Of a DNA stretch of 63,264 bases, positions 20,211-29,637 are shown one piece after another (position 1 is the stretch's first letter; each line of letters starts with the position of its first letter). A program made the translations under genes and the position numbers. Source of the DNA: an uncultured Aquimarina sp. (GTDB taxonomy: Bacteria; Bacteroidota; Bacteroidia; Flavobacteriales; Flavobacteriaceae); the NCBI GenBank assembly GCA_938011245.1, contig CALLUJ010000109.1, positions 1 through 63,264 on the forward strand, read 5' to 3'. The notes beneath the pieces were generated by a model, which saw nothing but the letters and a program-made list of their open reading frames with translations, was not told the origin of the DNA and searched no databases.

Positions 20211-20807
20211 ATGAATAAAAAATTACTTTTAGGATTAATAACAGCTTTTGTTTTTGGATTTTCAGTCCACGCACAAGATGCTAGGTACGGATTTCGTTTA
20301 GGACTAAATTATAGTGATATTGATTTTGAAGATGGTTCGTCGGGAATTACAACAAGAGACTCTGAAGGAAGAATTGGCTTTGTAGCAGGTTTTTTTGCCC
20401 AATACTATTTTTCAGACAAATTTAGTATTCAACCAGAGCTTCAATATTCTGCTCAAGGAGAACGATCTAGAGTAATAGATATTGAAAATTCATCAGAAGC
20501 AAGAGATCGCTTAAAAGTAAATGTATTACAACTTCCAATATTACTTAATTTTCATTACAGAAAAATAACATTATCTGCAGGACCTCAAGTAGGACTTCGT
20601 ATTTGGGAATTTGAACGCACAGAGGATTATGAAACATTCCAATTCTCAGCATTGGGAGGTGTAGGATATGATATTACAGATAACTTTCAGCTAAATTTAA
20701 GAGCAAGTTTGGGATTGTCCGATGCAATTGATACAAACGATAATAGTAGTTTTAATGCCTCTGGGGTTAATCATTATGTACAATTAACACTTGCTTATAG
20801 GTTGTAA
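20211..20807 (+). CDS. Outer-membrane beta-barrel (porin family) protein
   Basis: Signal peptide; AGFFAQYYFSDKFSIQPELQYSAQG pattern. Confidence 0.85.
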   Translation: MNKKLLLGLITAFVFGFSVHAQDARYGFRLGLNYSDIDFEDGSSGITTRDSEGRIGFVAGFFAQYYFSDKFSIQPELQYSAQGERSRVIDIENSSEARDRLKVNVLQLPILLNFHYRKITLSAGPQVGLRIWEFERTEDYETFQFSALGGVGYDITDNFQLNLRASLGLSDAIDTNDNSSFNASGVNHYVQLTLAYRL

Positions 20808-20845
20808 TTTTTAGTATTCTTAATTTATGTTATTAAAAGAATAAT

Positions 20846-20875
20846 AAAACGCATTTCTTATAGAAATGCGTTTTT
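20846..20875 (+). terminator. Intrinsic terminator
   Basis: aaaacgcatttcttatagaaatgcgttttt. Confidence 0.8.
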
Positions 20876-21324
20876 GTTTTACCCCCCCTCCTTATAAAAC
20901 AAAATTAATTTTTTAAATTTTGAATATTAATTAGGCGATTAATTCTTTCTCTTCTTTACCAAAGTTTTGATATTCTAATCTAGTAAAGATTTGTTTTTTT
21001 AATATCCTAAGATAAGTGGAATGTTTAATTTAGTTGATAGGATTTTCTAAGACACAATATTTATCTTAAAAACCATGTCCTTAATTAAGAATATAGAGTA
21101 CTTAAATAAATTGTATTTGTTTTTCTTTAATGTTTATAATAATAATTTTGAAAAAAAATATTATGAATCAACAAGAATGATTATTCAAGCTATAAGTAAT
21201 ATTGTTGGAATGATGAGGTTTAAAATGTGTTTACCTAGCCTTAGTTTTGGTATTGAATAAAAGTTTTTAATATTCATAAAGGTTCTTTGTAGAGTTTTAC
21301 TGTTCGTAGAAAATAATTTTCTAT

Positions 21325-21332
21325 TATCTTTG
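21325..21332 (+). promoter_or_regulatory. Putative Bacteroidota -7 element (TATCTTTG) about 210 nt upstream of the cold-shock gene
   Basis: Matches TAnnTTTG. Confidence 0.45.
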
Positions 21333-21545
21333 TAGTGAAGATGTTTTAGTTCTAAATAAAGTTGTTTTTTCTAAAATTTTTGGAGGTCAATTTATACCAG
21401 CTTTCATTGCTTCACATAATAAATTGCTAATTAATAACCTTTTAGGTTTATTAATTTTTTAACTGAATCATTTTAAAAAGGTATATTTTGGAATGTTTTA
21501 AGGTTTTTTTATAAAATATCTTAAAAATTAATTTAAAAATAATAG

Positions 21546-22004
21546 ATGGCTAAATCGCAACAGACATTTAACAAAATTGAAAAAGAGAAAAAACGTTTAA
21601 AAAAACGTGAAGACAAGAGAAAGAAGATGGAAGCTCGTAAAGCAGAAGCTAAGCTTAGTGATAAAAAAGGAATAGAATTTGCTTATGTAGATTTTAATGG
21701 TAATCTTACCAGTACTCCGCCAGATCCTAGTCTTAAAGTTCAAGTCGATGCAGAAAGTATTCAAATAAGCGTACCTAAAACTTTAGAAAGTGATAAAGTG
21801 GAAATAGATCCTATTAGAAAAGGAACCGTTTCTTTCTTTGATACCTCTAAAGGTTTTGGGTTTATTGTTGATTCAGAGGATCAACAAAAGTATTTTACCC
21901 ATGTTAGTGGTTTAATTGATGAAATTGCAGAAAATGATAAAGTTTCTTTTGAACTTGAAAAAGGTATGAAAGGAATGAATGCTGTTCGTGTTAAAAAGGC
22001 ATAA
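21546..22004 (+). CDS. Cold-shock domain protein with Lys/Arg-rich N-terminal extension
   Basis: KGTVSFFDTSKGFGFIVDSEDQQKYFTHVSGL. Confidence 0.9.
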   Translation: MAKSQQTFNKIEKEKKRLKKREDKRKKMEARKAEAKLSDKKGIEFAYVDFNGNLTSTPPDPSLKVQVDAESIQISVPKTLESDKVEIDPIRKGTVSFFDTSKGFGFIVDSEDQQKYFTHVSGLIDEIAENDKVSFELEKGMKGMNAVRVKKA

Positions 22005-22171
22005 AGTATAGTTAACTCTCCATAAATAATTTTTTAGATAATATAAAACTATCGTTTCAGATGAAGGTAATGTTTTAAAGAATTAGTTGTTTTTAGCTTA
22101 TTTTATCTAAGACTTCTTTTAAAAGACGGGTTAGAAAGTTAATGTGATATTTTTATAGGCTAATAAGAAAG

Positions 22172-22204
22172 TAAAAGCCTCTGTTTTAACAGAGGCTTTT
22201 ACTT
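22172..22204 (+). terminator. Intrinsic terminator
   Basis: aaaagcctctgttttaacagaggctttta. Confidence 0.75.
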
Positions 22205-22245
22205 GTTTTAAATTAAATATTTGTTTTATGACTATCCGTAATTAG

Positions 22246-23265
22246 GGATCAATCCGAAAACTTGTGGGATGGCAATTTGTAGGCTTATATATTTGATAGT
22301 CTAAACAAGAAAAAAGGAATAAATTTTACACCTCTAAATAAACTTCTAAAAGCTTTTATTTTTGCGTTAAAATATTAAGCTGAAGCATTGTACTTTTATT
22401 ATCAAAAAAGTTTAAGATGTTACGGTAATGGTTTTGTATTGATTTAATTACAGTACCAAAATTTTTAGAGAACTTAGAATTATCAATTTTATTATACCAT
22501 TGTGCTAGTTTTGTGTAGGCTACGGATTTATCTTTAGTTTGTTGATAAATTCGCCCAACTCTTTAGTTAATGTATAGGCTTCTTCTAAATTAGGATAATA
22601 CTTGAATAATATTTCAGCCCTAATAGATTGTTTTACCTTCCATTTGTTTTTAGGTTTAAATAGTAAGTACCTACTTCTGGCTAATAGCTGTTTAAAAGTA
22701 TTTTCTGTTCTCAAAAATATAAGCCTTATATTTTTGATTAGTTTGCTTAGTCAATTCTATTTCATTTTTTTCTTGTTCTATAGCTTCCCATCTATACTCA
22801 ACTCTAATTTGTTGCAAAGCATCGAAAACTAATCTTTGTACATGAAAACAAATAACTACCCTTGTAGCTTTAGGAAAGCTTCTTTAAAAAAAGAACGAAC
22901 TCTGAAGTCATCCCAGTTCCCTTAGCTATTCTCGAATAAAGCTCTTGAGGATCTATATTAATCCATCTTCTACGTTTCACTTCTAAATAACATACTTTTC
23001 TACGAATAGGAAAATCTTGAATTTGAGTTATAAGGTAGAAACCTTTAGAATATAACCGCTTTTGAGATTGTTCGGTCATTGTCAATGGTGTTTCTTCTAA
23101 AACAAGAATTAATCTATTGTTAGATTCTTTGACTGCTGTAATCTCAAAATATTCTAAAATCCCGTCGGGTAAGAAGTAAGCAAGGAGTTCTTTGGTGTCC
23201 AATCTATTTTTTTAGGAAAACTCCGAAATTTATGTTCTCTCCACAAGTTTTCAGATTAATCCGCC
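22246..23265 (-). mobile_element. Degenerate ISAon1-type insertion sequence (transposase in pieces)
   Basis: Inverted ends GGATCAATCCGAAAACTTGTGGG and GGATTAATCTGAAAACTTGTGGA; N-terminal piece 22870-23202 and C-terminal piece 22380-22714. Confidence 0.7.
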
Positions 23266-23490
23266 CGAAACCTTCCTAAAACAAGAGGACTTACTATAAA
23301 GAACCAATGAATTAATAGAGAGCTAGGAGTAATCGGCGAAGAAATTAACAGATTACTGATGTACTTAATCTTTACCAGTAGAAAACGAGAAAAATCTTTG
23401 CATATAGTCAGTTTATGAAGTAGTGTAACAGGAAAAACCCATTTACAAAAGGCAATAGATGGGTTAATCCCCAAACAATAACGCATAAGT
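23266..23490 (+). pseudogene. Relic of a P-loop primase/ATPase-like mobile-element gene
   Basis: Plus frame NLPKTRGLTIKNQ*INRELGVIGEEINRLLMYLIFTSRKREKSLHIVSL*SSVTGKTHLQKAIDGLIPKQ*, with Walker-A-like SSVTGKTHL and in-frame stops. Confidence 0.4.
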
Positions 23491-23604
23491 ATTATATTAC
23501 GGCGCTATCAGAAAAAATCTTTTATTACTTCGGCAAACAAGAGTTAGTATGGAATGTCTAATTTAGTTGGTAGTCTAGTTTAGAAAACACCAATTCCCAA
23601 AAAA

Positions 23605-23904
23605 TTAAAAACTACGCTTTATAGGACCAGTAATATCGTCAATATCACTTTTAATATCTTCTATACTTTTTTTAATATCTTTAGATTGGATATGTTTTGA
23701 AGGATTTAAATCGTTACTGCTTTCTGTAATTTCTCTTTTGATATCGTTTGTAGCATCTTTAATTTGACGCATTCCCTTACCTAGACCGCGCGCAATTTCA
23801 GGGATTTTATCAGCTCCAAAAATCATTACTAAAATAAATCCAATAAAGGCAATTTCTGCGCCACTTATAAACAAAGGTAATATCATAATACAAAGATACA
23901 TCAA
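23605..23904 (-). CDS. Sec-independent protein translocase TatA/TatB family
   Basis: AEIAFIGFILVMIFGADKIPEIARGLGKGMRQIKDA. Confidence 0.9.
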   Translation of the reverse strand: MMYLCIMILPLFISGAEIAFIGFILVMIFGADKIPEIARGLGKGMRQIKDATNDIKREITESSNDLNPSKHIQSKDIKKSIEDIKSDIDDITGPIKRSF

Positions 23905-24343
23905 ATAGCCATAAAAGTAAATAGCTCTATTTTTAAAAAAATGAAGAATTATTTTTAAGAGGATGATACACTAGCATCCTAAAGTCTAAATTAGAAAAAG
24001 CCTAAGAATCCCGTATTTTAGTTTTGCGAACAAAAAATACAGTTAATGGGACTCTTCAAGCGAACTAAAAATACGAACAAACCACTAATCCGATGTAATT
24101 CGTTCAATGAAGGAGTCAAAACAATTAGAGCAAAACCACAAACCATAATAAACTTCTAACAGGACTTATTTTCCATAAAAAACTAAAGAAAACACCTGTC
24201 TTATAGTAGTTAACAGCTTAATTTATATCAATCGTGAAAACTTTCGGACGGCAGTCAAGATGATATATTATAAAGTTTTCAAAAAAGAATATAATCTTAC
24301 ACTATCTTTATTAGATTTGATATTTATAAGTAAAAAATGAATC

Positions 24344-25171
24344 ATGAAAAAAATTATAACTTTTGGGTTATTTGTACTATTAACAAGTTGTAAAGAAACA
24401 TCGAATAAAGAAAAACCACTAATAAACGAAGAAGTAGCCCCTGTAGTTAATACTAAAGGAGTGGATAGTAAAGTAAATGCATTTACTAGTCTTATTGAGA
24501 GTGCACATTATAAAACTGATTTTTTAAAAGAAGAAGTTGTAAGCTGCGATTTGGAGATTTCATTTGGAGGTAACATCATCTTAGATGGGACGTTAACACA
24601 ATTAACTAATGGAACTAAAATTAGAATTGATAATAAATTAGATAGTTCCAAAATAATATTTAATAATAAAGAAGCTTTTATTTCTCCTTCCGAAGTAGAA
24701 GACCCTAGAGCACGCTTTCACATTTTTACGTGGTCTTATTTTTTTAGTTTGCCATTTAAATTGAATGATCCAGGAACGAAAAGGAGTAATTCATTAAAGA
24801 AAAAATGGGGAAACTCGATGTTAGATACCCAGAGATTAACTTTTGAAGAGGGAATAGGGGATGCACCAAAAGATTGGTACATATTATATAAAAACAGTAG
24901 TAACTTATTAGATGGAGCTGCTTATATTGTAAGTTACGGAAAAGATATTAGAGAGGCAGAAAAAGAACCACATGCTATTAAATATAATAATTTTAAAAAG
25001 ATTAAAGGAATTCCAATAGCAACAAATTGGACTTTTCATATGTGGAATGATACTATAGGATATGGTAAACAAATAGGAGAAGTGAAATTAAAGAATATTA
25101 AATTTTTAAAAAACACTTCTGAATTATTTAAAAAATCTGAAAATTCAAGAACTTTAAATGCTGTTAATTAA
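24344..25171 (+). CDS. Lipoprotein, DUF6503-like
   Basis: LLTSCKE lipobox; SNLLDGAAYIVSYGKDIREAEKEPHAIKYNNFKKI. Confidence 0.6.
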   Translation: MKKIITFGLFVLLTSCKETSNKEKPLINEEVAPVVNTKGVDSKVNAFTSLIESAHYKTDFLKEEVVSCDLEISFGGNIILDGTLTQLTNGTKIRIDNKLDSSKIIFNNKEAFISPSEVEDPRARFHIFTWSYFFSLPFKLNDPGTKRSNSLKKKWGNSMLDTQRLTFEEGIGDAPKDWYILYKNSSNLLDGAAYIVSYGKDIREAEKEPHAIKYNNFKKIKGIPIATNWTFHMWNDTIGYGKQIGEVKLKNIKFLKNTSELFKKSENSRTLNAVN

Positions 25172-25200
25172 ATTAATATTAAGAAGTTGTAGTTGTGAAT

Positions 25201-25241
25201 AAAAAAAGGCAGATTTTTCAATTAAAATCTACCTTTTTTTA
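25201..25241. terminator. Terminator between convergent genes
   Basis: aaaaaaaggcagattttt-caatt-aaaatctacctttttt. Confidence 0.7.
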
Positions 25242-25257
25242 TATACTATTTTGTGTA

Positions 25258-28110
25258 TTATTTGCTTAAATACATTTTTCTTCTAGAATATAATTCATAA
25301 AAAGCATCGTCTTTTAAACTATCTATAAATAAAATGCTTTCTCCAGTACTCTTCATTTCAGGGCCTAATTTTTTATTTACATTAGGAAATTTATTAAAAG
25401 AAAATACAGGTTGTTTAATTGCGTAACCTTCTAATTTAGGGTTAAAAGTAAAATCGGTTACCTTCTTATCGCCAAGCATTACTTTTGTAGCATAGTTTAC
25501 ATAAGGTTCTCCATATGCTTTTGCAATAAAAGGCACTGTACGAGAAGCACGTGGGTTGGCTTCAATAATAAATACCTTATCATCTTTAATAGCAAATTGA
25601 ATATTAATTAATCCAACCGTTTTTAAGGCTAAAGCAATGGTTTTAGTGTAATCTTTAATTTGTTGCATTACAAATTCTCCTAAGTTAAAAGGAGGAAGAG
25701 TAGCATTAGAATCACCAGAGTGTACACCACAAGGCTCAATATGTTCCATAATACCTATTATGTACACGTTTTCCCCATCACAAATAGCGTCGGCTTCAGC
25801 TTCTATAGCACCATCTAAATAGTGGTCTAAAAGTAATTTATTATTAGGTATTTTTTGCAATAAATCTACAACGTGAGCTTCTAGTTCTTGCTTGTTAATT
25901 ACAATTTTCATTCCTTGTCCTCCTAATACATAAGAAGGTCTTACTAGTATAGGAAAGTCTAATTCATCTGCTAAAGCTAAAGCTTCGTCTGCATTTTGAG
26001 CAACTCCAAATTCTGGGTAAGGAATGTTGTTATCTTTTAATAAAGTAGAAAAACTACCTCGATCCTCAGCTAAGTCTAAAGCATCAAAACTAGTACCAAG
26101 AACCTTAATTCCGTATCGTTCTAATTTTTCGGCTAATTTAAGAGCTGTTTGGCCTCCTAATTGAACAATAACACCTTCTGGTTTTTCATGACGAATAATA
26201 TCGTAGATATGTTCCCAAAATACAGGTTCGAAATATAATTTATCTGCCGTATCGAAATCGGTAGAAACGGTTTCAGGATTACAGTTAATCATAATAGTTT
26301 CGTAACCACATTCTGCGGCAGCTAAAACCCCATGTACACAACAATAATCAAATTCGATACCTTGTCCAATTCGATTAGGACCAGAGCCTAATACAATTAC
26401 TTTTTTCTTATCGCTAACGGTACTTTCATTTTGGACATAAGTAGTTCCATTGGCAAGTTCAATATCACTTTCAAAAGTAGAGTAGTAGTAAGGGGTTTGT
26501 GCTTTAAATTCGGCAGCGCAAGTATCTACTAATTTGTAAACTCTATTAATTTTAAATTCGTCTCTTTTGTTATACACGTCGCTTTCTAAACAACCAAGCA
26601 TATGTGCAATTTGTCTATCGGCAAATCCTTTTTGTTTAGCTTCAAGTAATAGTTCTTTGTTTAGGGAATCTATTTTGAAGGTGGAAATTTCTTTTTCTAA
26701 AGTGTATAGTTCCTCGTACTGTTTTAGGAACCACATGTCTATTTTAGTAATTTCGTGAATTCTGCTTAAAGGAATACCAGCTTGTATAGCATCGTAAATT
26801 ACAAATACTCTGTCCCAACTAGCATGAGTAAGTTTGTCAATAATAGTGTCGTAATCTTTATACCCTTTTCCGTCTGCACCTAAACCGTTACGTTTAATTT
26901 CTAAAGATTGTGTAGCTTTATGTAAAGCCTCTTGGAAGGATCTACCAATACCCATAACTTCACCTACGGCTTTCATTTGTAAACCTAATGTGCGGTCGGC
27001 TCCTTCAAATTTATCAAAATTCCAACGTGGTATTTTTACAATAACGTAGTCTAATGTAGGTTCAAATAAGGCAGAGGTATTTCCTGTAATTTGGTTGTCT
27101 AATTCGTCTAAAGTATATCCCATGGCCAATTTTGTGGCTACTTTAGCAATAGGGTACCCTGTTGCTTTACTAGCTAAAGCAGAAGAACGGGATACACGAG
27201 GGTTAATTTCAATAGCGATAATTTCTTCGGCTTCGTCTGGACTTACAGCAAATTGTACATTACAACCACCTTCAAAATCGCCAATACTACGCATCATATG
27301 TATAGCCATATCTCTCATGCGTTGGTAAGTTTTATCGGAAAGAGTCATTGCAGGAGCTACTGTAATAGAATCCCCCGTATGGATACCCATAGGGTCCATG
27401 TTTTCTATAGCACAAATAATTACTACATTATCATTTTTATCTCGTAATAACTCTAGTTCATATTCCTTCCAACCTAATAAAGCTTTGTCAAGCATTACTT
27501 CGTGTATTGGAGAAGCTTCTAAACCACGAGTAAGTAATTCATCAAAATCTTTTTCTTCATGTACAATTGCAGCACCAGCTCCTCCCAATGTAAAGGAAGA
27601 TCTAATACATAATGGGAATCCAAACTCTTGAGCAATTTCTTTTCCTTTAAGGAATGAGTTTGCAGTAGCTTGCGGAGCCATACCTACTCCTATTTTCCCC
27701 ATTAGTTCTCTAAACTTCTCTCGGTCTTCGGTAATATTAATAGCGTCAATATCAACACCAATTAATTCCACATTAAAATCTTCCCAAATCCCTTTTTCTT
27801 GAGCTTCGATACAAAGATTTAATGCTGTTTGTCCTCCCATTGTAGGTAAAACGGCATCAATATTAGGATGTGTTTTAAGAATCTCGATAATAGACTTAGT
27901 GTTCAATGGTTTTAGATAAACATGATCTGCCATTGAAGGATCTGTCATTATAGTAGCAGGATTGGAATTGATTAATACAGTTTCTATTCCATCTTCTCTT
28001 AACGATCGTAAAGATTGTGAACCTGAATAATCGAATTCACAAGCTTGACCAATTACAATAGGTCCTGAGCCTATTAATAAAACACATTTAAGATTACTAT
28101 TTTTTGGCAT
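25258..28110 (-). CDS. carB: Carbamoyl-phosphate synthase large subunit
   Basis: GSGPIVIGQACEFDYSG, duplicated ATP-grasp halves. Confidence 0.97.
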   Translation of the reverse strand: MPKNSNLKCVLLIGSGPIVIGQACEFDYSGSQSLRSLREDGIETVLINSNPATIMTDPSMADHVYLKPLNTKSIIEILKTHPNIDAVLPTMGGQTALNLCIEAQEKGIWEDFNVELIGVDIDAINITEDREKFRELMGKIGVGMAPQATANSFLKGKEIAQEFGFPLCIRSSFTLGGAGAAIVHEEKDFDELLTRGLEASPIHEVMLDKALLGWKEYELELLRDKNDNVVIICAIENMDPMGIHTGDSITVAPAMTLSDKTYQRMRDMAIHMMRSIGDFEGGCNVQFAVSPDEAEEIIAIEINPRVSRSSALASKATGYPIAKVATKLAMGYTLDELDNQITGNTSALFEPTLDYVIVKIPRWNFDKFEGADRTLGLQMKAVGEVMGIGRSFQEALHKATQSLEIKRNGLGADGKGYKDYDTIIDKLTHASWDRVFVIYDAIQAGIPLSRIHEITKIDMWFLKQYEELYTLEKEISTFKIDSLNKELLLEAKQKGFADRQIAHMLGCLESDVYNKRDEFKINRVYKLVDTCAAEFKAQTPYYYSTFESDIELANGTTYVQNESTVSDKKKVIVLGSGPNRIGQGIEFDYCCVHGVLAAAECGYETIMINCNPETVSTDFDTADKLYFEPVFWEHIYDIIRHEKPEGVIVQLGGQTALKLAEKLERYGIKVLGTSFDALDLAEDRGSFSTLLKDNNIPYPEFGVAQNADEALALADELDFPILVRPSYVLGGQGMKIVINKQELEAHVVDLLQKIPNNKLLLDHYLDGAIEAEADAICDGENVYIIGIMEHIEPCGVHSGDSNATLPPFNLGEFVMQQIKDYTKTIALALKTVGLINIQFAIKDDKVFIIEANPRASRTVPFIAKAYGEPYVNYATKVMLGDKKVTDFTFNPKLEGYAIKQPVFSFNKFPNVNKKLGPEMKSTGESILFIDSLKDDAFYELYSRRKMYLSK

Positions 28111-28146
28111 TTGGTAGGTGTTACAACTTATTTATGAAAAGGTATA

Positions 28147-28182
28147 AAAAAAGGCGTTACTTCTAAAAAAAGTAACACCTAT
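28147..28182 (-). terminator. Intrinsic terminator
   Basis: ggcgttacttctaaaaaaagtaacacc hairpin. Confidence 0.55.
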
Positions 28183-28202
28183 ATTATTTTTGAATACACA
28201 TA

Positions 28203-28364
28203 TTAGTGTTTATGTCTAATTTCCGATGAAACAGATAATTTTTTTCTGCCCTTTGCTCTTCTACGGGCAAGGACTTTTCTTCCGTTTGCAGAGGCCATAC
28301 GCTCTCTGAATCCGTGTTTGTTCTTTCTTTTTCTTTTAGACGGTTGAAATGTTCTCTTGCTCAT
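28203..28364 (-). CDS. rpmH: 50S ribosomal protein bL34
   Basis: [53 protein letters not shown]; absent from the supplied ORF track. Confidence 0.97.
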   Translation of the reverse strand: MSKRTFQPSKRKRKNKHGFRERMASANGRKVLARRRAKGRKKLSVSSEIRHKH

Positions 28365-28533
28365 TATAAAATATCGTTAATAAAATATTTAGCTATGTTT
28401 TAGAGTTTTTAAGCGATTTTATTCGATTTAAAACTGCGTGCAAATATACGAAGACTTTTTAGTTTAACAAGGTTTGGAGTAAAAAAAAACGAATTCTTTT
28501 TAATACCTTTGTGGCGTTAAAAATATCAATTAT

Positions 28534-29049
28534 ATGTTCAATAAAAACATTAAACTAATATTAGCGATATTAGTATTTGCATTAGCTGTTTTTCAATTTT
28601 TCGATAATTATATAGGTAATGGTATATTGTTGTTACTATTAGTGGGTATTTTTGTGTTCTTGTATTTTAAAAATGAAGTAATTTTATGGGCCTTTTTAAA
28701 ACTTAGAAAACAAGATTTTGAAGGGACATCGAAAATACTAGATAAAATTAAGAATCCAGAAACAGCATTGGTTACTAAACAGCAAGGTTATTATAATTAT
28801 TTGAGGGGTATTATTTTGTCTCAAACAAATATGACTAAAGCTGAAAAATACTTAAGAAAAGCTATTAAATTAGGTTTGTCTATGGATCAGGATTTAGCTG
28901 TAGCTAAACTTAATTTAGCAGGAATTGCAATGACTAAACGAAGAAAAAGAGAGGCTCAAGCGTTAATTGCTGAAGCTAAAAAATTAGATAAACAAGGTAT
29001 GTTAAAGGAACAAATAACAATGATGAAAAATCAAATGAAACGTATGTGA
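28534..29049 (+). CDS. Membrane-anchored TPR-like protein
   Basis: Two N-terminal TM segments followed by TPR-like helices. Confidence 0.6.
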   Translation: MFNKNIKLILAILVFALAVFQFFDNYIGNGILLLLLVGIFVFLYFKNEVILWAFLKLRKQDFEGTSKILDKIKNPETALVTKQQGYYNYLRGIILSQTNMTKAEKYLRKAIKLGLSMDQDLAVAKLNLAGIAMTKRRKREAQALIAEAKKLDKQGMLKEQITMMKNQMKRM

Positions 29050-29096
29050 GTTGTTAATTTTTTTTGCAATACTGTTTAAAAAAATAGAGGTAAAGC

Positions 29097-29126
29097 TTTG
29101 TTACTAGATAAAAGAATGTATATTTG
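29097..29126 (+). promoter_or_regulatory. Bacteroidota promoter (TTTG-N18-TATATTTG)
   Basis: TTTG at 29097-29100, TATATTTG at 29119-29126. Confidence 0.7.
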
Positions 29127-29172
29127 CAGCCTATTAAAAGAGCCGTTGTTTGGTTCAATTAAAATCTAAAAG

Positions 29173-29180
29173 AAAGGAGG
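29173..29180 (+). promoter_or_regulatory. Strong Shine-Dalgarno of rpsU
   Basis: AAAGGAGG 8 nt upstream of the ATG at 29189. Confidence 0.85.
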
Positions 29181-29188
29181 TCATATCT

Positions 29189-29383
29189 ATGTTAATTATA
29201 CCTATTAAAGACGGAGAAAATATCGATAGAGCGCTGAAGCGTTTTAAGAGAAAATTTGATAAAACTGGAACTATGCGTCAACTTAGAGGGCGCAAGCAAT
29301 TTAACAAGCCATCGGTAGTTAGAAGAGCTCAAATTCAGAAAGCGCAATATATTCAGGGACTTAGAGACCAAGAAAATATTTAA
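29189..29383 (+). CDS. rpsU: 30S ribosomal protein bS21
   Basis: MLIIPIKDGENIDRALKRFKRKFDKTG; start corrected from 29150. Confidence 0.95.
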   Translation: MLIIPIKDGENIDRALKRFKRKFDKTGTMRQLRGRKQFNKPSVVRRAQIQKAQYIQGLRDQENI

Positions 29384-29421
29384 ATTAGTCTTTAAGTCGT
29401 TGTACGTCTTGGAGTTATAAT

Positions 29422-29456
29422 AAAAAGCCTGTAGATAATAGTTTACAGGCTTTTTT
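29422..29456 (+). terminator. Intrinsic terminator of rpsU
   Basis: aaaaagcctgtagataatagtttacaggcttttttg. Confidence 0.85.
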
Positions 29457-29637
29457 GCAATAATAAAAAGGACTTTTATATATAATGTTTTACGTTAATA
29501 TAAAGAAAGTCTATTTTTTAAATTTATTGTAATGAAATGTACTAGAACTATTTTCTGCTAAGTAAAAACTTTGTTCGTATGTATTTTACAGAGAACAAGG
29601 TTTAAATTTTAAGTAGTATTTTTAATTAAAAATAAGT

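Noticed and set aside
21075-21260. 61-aa ORF upstream of the cold-shock gene
   Set aside because: AT-rich, no motif or support for translation.
23256-23486. 76-aa minus-strand ORF
   Set aside because: The opposite strand carries the recognisable primase-like relic; the ORF is an antisense by-product.
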